The notes under the pieces were generated by a model. That model was not told the DNA's origin. It ran no database searches and saw only the letters and a list, made by a program, of their open reading frames with translations. Position numbers and translations under genes: made by a program. Shown in pieces: positions 51,573 through 55,517 of a stretch of 55,517 bases of DNA (position 1 is its first letter; every line of letters starts with the position of its first letter). Source of the stretch: Nonomuraea deserti (GTDB taxonomy: Bacteria > Actinomycetota > Actinomycetes > Streptosporangiales > Streptosporangiaceae); assembly GCF_004348685.1 (NCBI RefSeq), contig NZ_SMKO01000042.1, positions 1 to 55,517 on the forward strand, in the 5' to 3' direction.

Positions 51573-53412
51573 GGAAGTCCTCCGGCCGCAGCGCCCGCGC
51601 CACGACACGGACGTCGCCGATCCAGCCGTAGTAGCCCTGACCGTACCTCAGCGCGAACTGGGTGCCGCCGATGGCGAACGGCCGGCCCAGCGTGGTGATG
51701 CCCCGCGAGCGTTGTGACGGGTTGCGGGCGATCCTGGAGCCGTCCACGTAGATCACCGTCCTGCGGGAGTCGTTGACGACCGCGACGTGGGTCCAGCGGC
51801 CGACCGGTAACGCGTGGCTCCACGACGTCGGGTCGGCGTCACGGCCGGTCGGGTAGACGACGTACTGCAGGAACCGCTCGGGCGACAGGTTGAGACTGCA
51901 CGTGGGCTCGTCGGGCGACCAGCCGCTGGTCTTTCCGGCGTCGCCGCTGCGGCCCTCCCAGTTCAGGACGCCCATCCAGGCGTGGTCGCCCTCGAACGGG
52001 TCGGGCAGCCGGATGAAGGCCTCGATCGTGTAGCCGGACGTGAACGTCATGCCGTTGACCGGCGCGCCGGGGCCGGACCGCAGGACCGCGCCCCGGTCGG
52101 GGTTCTTGCCGCCGTCGAAGCGCAGGCTGGCGTGCGCGGGCTGGCCCTCGTGGTGCTCGGCCGACCACGTGAGCGTCTCGGGCGCGCTGTCGTGCAGCAG
52201 CTCCATGGTCAGGTCGTTGCCGCCCCCCGCGAGGTCGCGGACCACCGTCCCGGCCCGGACGACCGCGCCGTCCGTCCCCGCGCCCTCCAGGCCCTCGGCG
52301 TCGAACCGCCAGTACGCCACCGTGCCCCTGGGCATGACGTCCCCGGCCGGCCTGGGCGGTGGAGGGGTGCGCGGGGCGAAGCCGGCGAAACGCTCGTCGA
52401 AGTCGACGTCGATGCTGAAGCGGTCGGCGGGGCCGGTCAGCTCCAGGTTCTCCGCCTCCAGCGGCGAACGCTCGCCGGGGTCGCGCGACAGCAGCCACGG
52501 CGACAGCGTCTCCACGTCGATCACGTTGCGGACCAGGTCGAAGGCGTAGAGCCGGACCATGCCCGCGCCGCCGTAGTAGCGGTCCTGGTAGTTGGCGATG
52601 TGCACGTGCACGTCGTGGCCCTTGTCGTTCCTCAGCACCGTGCGGCCGGGCGGCCAGTAGTGGCCGTTGAGCGTCAGGAAGATCTGGTCGTTGCGCCTGA
52701 TGAGGGCGTCCCACAACCGCTGCCCGAACTCCGACAGCGCCGCCGTCCCGTCCCCCTCCGGCCAGGCCAGGTCGTGGGTGGTGAGGATGACCGGCAGGCT
52801 CCGGTGGGCGTCGATGACGCCCTGGGCCCACTGGATCCCCCGGTCGGAGACCCGCCAGTCGAGCGCGAGCACCACCCACGACCGGCCGCCCGCCGCCAGC
52901 ACGTGGTAGCTGTTGTAGCCGTCGGGCGACGCCCCGCCGAACGTCGGCATCCCGGCGTACCTGCGCGGGCCGAACTCCCGCAGGTAAACGCTCTCGCCGC
53001 GCTGGTCGTCGGTGCCGGAGTCCACGTCGTGGTTGCCGGCCAGGACGCTGTAGGGCAGCCTGCCGTCCAGCGTCGCGAACGCCTGGCCGGCCAGTCCGAT
53101 CTCGTGCTCGCTGCCGTGCTCGGTGACGTCGCCGAGGTGCGTCATGAACGCGATGTTCCTGCTCTCGCGCTCGCCGGTGAGGAAGCGGAATGTCTGGCGC
53201 AGGGGTGCGGGGTCGGAGCTGTCCTCGTCGAAGAGGTACTGCGTGTCGGGCAGCACGCCGATCGTGAACCGGGGGTCGTCCCGGTCGAACCGGTGGCCGC
53301 CGGCCGCCGCGCGCGCGGGGGCCGGGGTACCGGCCAGGACGGACGCCGGCACGGCGGGTGCGGCGACGGCCGCCCGCAGCAACGTCCGGCGGCCGAGGAA
53401 GGGATGAGGCAT
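51556..53412 (-). CDS. Tat-exported metallophosphoesterase with LamG-like domain
   Basis: A 618-residue exported protein. A twin-arginine signal (LGRRTLLRAAVAAPAV) is followed by a calcineurin-like domain (about 45-330) with IGVLPDTQYLF, THLGDVTEHG, LAGNHDVDSG and LNGHYWPPG as metal-binding motifs. From about 400 to 600 a LamG/concanavalin-like domain appears: GTVAYWRFDAEGLEG, FTSGYTIEAFIRL, RWTHVAVVNDSRRTVIYVDG and YYGWIGDVRVVARAL. It is likely a secreted or wall-associated phosphatase or nuclease. The ATG at 53412 is used; longer open sequence upstream is antisense to the kinase gene. Confidence 0.9.
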   Translation of the reverse strand: MPHPFLGRRTLLRAAVAAPAVPASVLAGTPAPARAAAGGHRFDRDDPRFTIGVLPDTQYLFDEDSSDPAPLRQTFRFLTGERESRNIAFMTHLGDVTEHGSEHEIGLAGQAFATLDGRLPYSVLAGNHDVDSGTDDQRGESVYLREFGPRRYAGMPTFGGASPDGYNSYHVLAAGGRSWVVLALDWRVSDRGIQWAQGVIDAHRSLPVILTTHDLAWPEGDGTAALSEFGQRLWDALIRRNDQIFLTLNGHYWPPGRTVLRNDKGHDVHVHIANYQDRYYGGAGMVRLYAFDLVRNVIDVETLSPWLLSRDPGERSPLEAENLELTGPADRFSIDVDFDERFAGFAPRTPPPPRPAGDVMPRGTVAYWRFDAEGLEGAGTDGAVVRAGTVVRDLAGGGNDLTMELLHDSAPETLTWSAEHHEGQPAHASLRFDGGKNPDRGAVLRSGPGAPVNGMTFTSGYTIEAFIRLPDPFEGDHAWMGVLNWEGRSGDAGKTSGWSPDEPTCSLNLSPERFLQYVVYPTGRDADPTSWSHALPVGRWTHVAVVNDSRRTVIYVDGSRIARNPSQRSRGITTLGRPFAIGGTQFALRYGQGYYGWIGDVRVVARALRPEDFLMPFA

Positions 53413-53604
53413 GGGCAGCACCGTGATCTCCGTACGTGGCGTGGTGGTTGTGGAGGCGGTAACGCACGCCCTCGGCGGGCGGAACATTCGGGGCGGACAC
53501 GATCGGCGGCGGGACACGTCGTTTCCCGGGCACCGGTTCTTCGTTGAGGGGGCGTTATAGCCATATTGTGTGGATCGTTCAGAGAGATCGAGCAAAGGGG
53601 CGGG
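53413..53604. promoter_or_regulatory. Divergent promoter region of the phosphoesterase and kinase genes
   Basis: On the plus strand TTGAGG (53544-53549) could be a -35 for the kinase, with the AT-rich TTATAGCCATATTGTG downstream offering weak -10 choices. AAAGGGGCGGG then precedes the kinase ATG. Nothing clear is seen for the minus-strand gene. Confidence 0.4.
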
Positions 53605-55478
53605 ATGCCGGAGATACGCCCGCTCCGGCCGGACGATCCGCAGCACATCGGCGGCTACCGGCTGCTCGGCGTGCTCGGCACCGGCGGGCAGGGAGTGGTC
53701 TACCGGGGCGCCCGCGACCCGGGACCCGACGTCGCCATCAAGGTGCTGCACAGCCACCTGAGCCACGACGGCGGCGCCACCGCCGACTTCATGCGCGAGG
53801 TGGAGGCGGCGCGGCGGGTGGCCGCGTTCTGCACGGCGGCGGTGCTGGACGTCGGCATGCTGGGCGAGCGGCCGTACATCGTGAGCGAGTACGTCCCCGG
53901 CGACACGCTGCAGGCGGTCGTCCGCTCCCACGGGCCGCGCGCCGGCGGGGCGCTCGACCGGCTCGCGATCTCCACGTTGACCGCACTGACCGCCATCCAC
54001 CAGGCCGGGATCGTCCACCGGGACTTGAAGCCGGGCAACGTCCTGATGGGTCCTGACGGGCCGATCGTCATCGACTTCGGGATCGCCAAGGCGCTCGACG
54101 CCACGACGCACACGTCCGGGCTGGTCGGGACTCCTGCGTACATGTCGCCCGAGCAGTTCGGGGGCGAGCGGGTGGGGCCGGCGTCGGACGTGTTCAGCTG
54201 GGCGGGCACGATCGTGTTCGCGGCCACGGGACGCACGCCCTTCGCGGGCACGACGGTGGCCGCCGTCGTCAACAGCGTGATCAACGGCGTGCCGGATCTC
54301 TCGGGCGTGCCGGGGCACCTGCTGCCGCTGATCGAGACGTGCCTGTCCAAAGACCCCGCCTCCCGGCCCACCCCCACCGACCTGCTGCAGGACATCATCC
54401 GGCGGACGAACCCCGCGGGCGGGCCGCCCTCCACAACACCAGACCCACGAGAAGGGCGGTCGCCGGCCTGCGCGGCACCCCCCGCGCAGGGCGACAGCGT
54501 GCCGCCCCCGCCACGCCACGGAGCGGCGCCCGCGCCAGGCCACGGGACCCCCGCACCGGGCGACCCGCCGCCGCCCCCGCCGCGTCACAGGGCGGCACCC
54601 GCACCGGGCCACGGGGGCGCCACGCCACCGGTCCCGCCGCAGGACAAAAGGACATCTGCCCCGGAACGCAGAGGAGCGCCCCCGCCGCACGACAACGCGA
54701 CATCCGCACCGGAAGATAGGAGGCCGCTCCCACCGCGCAAAAGCGCGACGCCGACGCCGGGCGACACACCGCCGCCCACGCCGCGTCACGGGGCGGCGCC
54801 CGCGTCCGGAAGCGGGGCGGGGTCCGCGCCCGGAAGCGGGGTGGTGCCTGCGTCGGACGCCGGGGTGGTGGACGGGAGTGGGCGGTCGCCGGAGGGGGAC
54901 ACCGCGCCGCGCCGGAACAGGGCGCTCAGCCGCCGGGTCGTGATCGGCGGGGTGGCCGCGGCTGCCGCGGCAGGGGTGTCCGCGTTCGCCGTGTTACGAC
55001 CCGGCCGCGCCTTCCTCGATCCCGGCCGCACACCGCTCCAGCCAGGCGGCGAGCGCACGGACCATCCCGGCCAGGGCGTCTCCTCGTCCGCCTCGCCGCG
55101 AGCAACCGGCACCGGCACTCCAGCACCCACCCCCGCGCCCACGCCGGCCGCTTCGGCCGAGCCGTTCGGCACGACGGTCAGGGGTCCCGTGCCGCTGCCC
55201 TCGAGGTCGGGCGAGCCGGTGTCCGTCGCCGCCGCGGAGGCGACGGTCGTGTGCGCCACCACAACGGGCCGGGTGCTCGCCTGGGACGTGAACGCGGCGG
55301 GCGAGGGCGCGGCGGCGGTCACCGCGCTCGGCGACGGCGGAGGCACGGCCACCTCGGTGGCCGCCGGCCGCGTGGGCGGCCGGCGGGTGGTGGCCTCCGG
55401 GCACGCCGACGGCAGGATGCGGCTGTGGAGCCTGACGGGCGAGAGCCTGGCCGACCACCGGGCCGGCGACCCGGTCAT
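53605..55478 (+). CDS. Membrane Ser/Thr protein kinase, 3' end missing
   Basis: About 624 residues are present. The cytoplasmic kinase domain (about 18-275) has the GTGGQG P-loop (25-30), AIK Lys near 46, HRDLKPGN near 138, DFG at 157-159 and SPEQF, so it appears active. A Pro/Arg/Gly-rich linker with repeated PRHGAAPAPGHG-type units spans about 285-430. A single membrane helix follows (RVVIGGVAAAAAAGVSAFAVL, about 443-465). The extracellular part has a Thr/Pro stretch, then strands like VVCATTTGRVLAWDV and VVASGHADGRMRLWSL that start a WD40/beta-propeller sensor. The gene runs into adapter sequence, so the true end is unknown. An upstream ATG at 53566 is less likely. Confidence 0.92.
54500..54840 (+). 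repeat. Degenerate repeats in the kinase Pro-rich linker
   Basis: Variants of a block encoding Pro-Arg-His-Gly/Arg-Ala-Ala-Pro-Ala occur around 54510, 54578 and 54780, with shorter APERR/APEDR and SGSG duplications between. The frame is kept. The region would make a long disordered linker of variable length between kinase domain and membrane. Confidence 0.65.
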
Positions 55479-55517
55479 CTGTCACTAAAAAACAAATGAC
55501 GCTGCCGACGACTAGTC
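55479..55517 (+). other. Illumina Nextera adapter and index remnant (non-genomic)
   Basis: From 55479 the sequence aligns with the Nextera read-2 adapter. The first 19 bases match CTGTCTCTTATACACATCT at 13 positions, and all six differences are A in this contig. GACGCTGCCGACGA (55498-55511) matches exactly. The final CTAGTC fits the start of the reverse complement of i5 index TCGACTAG (S513). The stop codon TAA at 55486 is therefore artificial. Confidence 0.93.

Noticed and set aside
53413..54789. N-terminal extension of the metallophosphoesterase to 1077 codons
   Set aside because: The extension is antisense to the kinase gene, and the Tat signal marks the true start at 53412.
55477..55500. 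Near-perfect inverted repeat GTCATCTGT...ACAAATGAC at the right end, like a transposon terminus
   Set aside because: The right half is adapter sequence, so the symmetry is accidental.

Overview
The window looks like one complete contig from a very GC-rich actinomycete. I infer a filamentous actinobacterium of the Streptosporangiaceae/Nonomuraea type. The reasons are a mycothiol ligase gene (mshC) inside its usual actinobacterial neighbourhood, an InhA/MabA-type fabI-fabG pair, DUF3090 and DUF3099 proteins, a PASTA-less Ser/Thr kinase, frequent GTG starts and several apparently leaderless genes. The last 39 bases are not genomic: they match the Illumina Nextera read-2 adapter followed by the start of an index, so the final gene is cut there and its apparent stop codon is artificial. 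The first 95 bases duplicate an internal stretch exactly, so the left end is also suspect.

Layout. 439-7589 (+): a tight, mostly overlapping eight-gene operon with an ADP-heptose-like theme (GT9, GT4, GmhA-type isomerase, HldE-type kinase/nucleotidyltransferase, SDR, second GT9, nucleotide-sugar epimerase/decarboxylase, isochorismatase-type hydrolase). 7634-8310: an HxlR regulator divergent from a decayed DoxX gene. 8422-12360 (-): mycothiol-ligase operon (histidine phosphatase, DUF3090, a kinase-fold protein, an NRDE protein, mshC). 12577-14473 (+): aldo/keto reductase and a secreted, membrane-anchored protein. 14713-16174 (-): fabG-fabI. 16252-19163 (+): tldD-tldE. 19249-20463: LMW phosphatase, dodecin, DUF3099. 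20471-20616: a three-hairpin 6C-like small RNA. 20764-23036 (-): a MobA-DUF6457 fusion, moaA and a short upstream peptide. 23077-25211: an NAD-epimerase, then HxlR divergent from an NmrA-like gene. 25289-26814 (-): two secreted Ig-like proteins. 26941-28782 (-): acyl-CoA synthetase. 28934-31032 (+): POT transporter and TRIC channel. 31040-33136: MocR regulator divergent from a YczE-like protein. 33293-35047 (+): GH15 glucoamylase/trehalase. 35196-37484 (+): Tat-exported PHP protein and an unknown protein, cut by a TnpB-only IS605-type element (37481 to about 38812). 38950-39879 (-): lytic transglycosylase. 40145-50462 (-): a metallo-beta-lactamase-fold hydrolase, then a nine-gene operon (serine hydrolase, five-gene peptide ABC importer, C45 acyltransferase, amidase, alpha/beta hydrolase) facing a LacI repressor (50547-51572) across two matching operators. 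51556-53412 (-): Tat-exported metallophosphoesterase with a LamG-like domain. 53605-end (+): Ser/Thr kinase with a membrane segment and a truncated repeat domain.

A recurring feature is short tandem duplication at gene edges, with units of 15 bp inside coding sequence and 35-37 bp at junctions. In at least three places it has changed a reading frame or a start codon: the OppD/OppF junction, the gene after the PHP protein, and the small peptide beside the TnpB element.

The most interesting units are the LacI-controlled uptake-and-hydrolysis operon, the triple C-loop RNA, the Cys-Cys leader peptide before moaA, and the minisatellites that appear to arise from gene ends.
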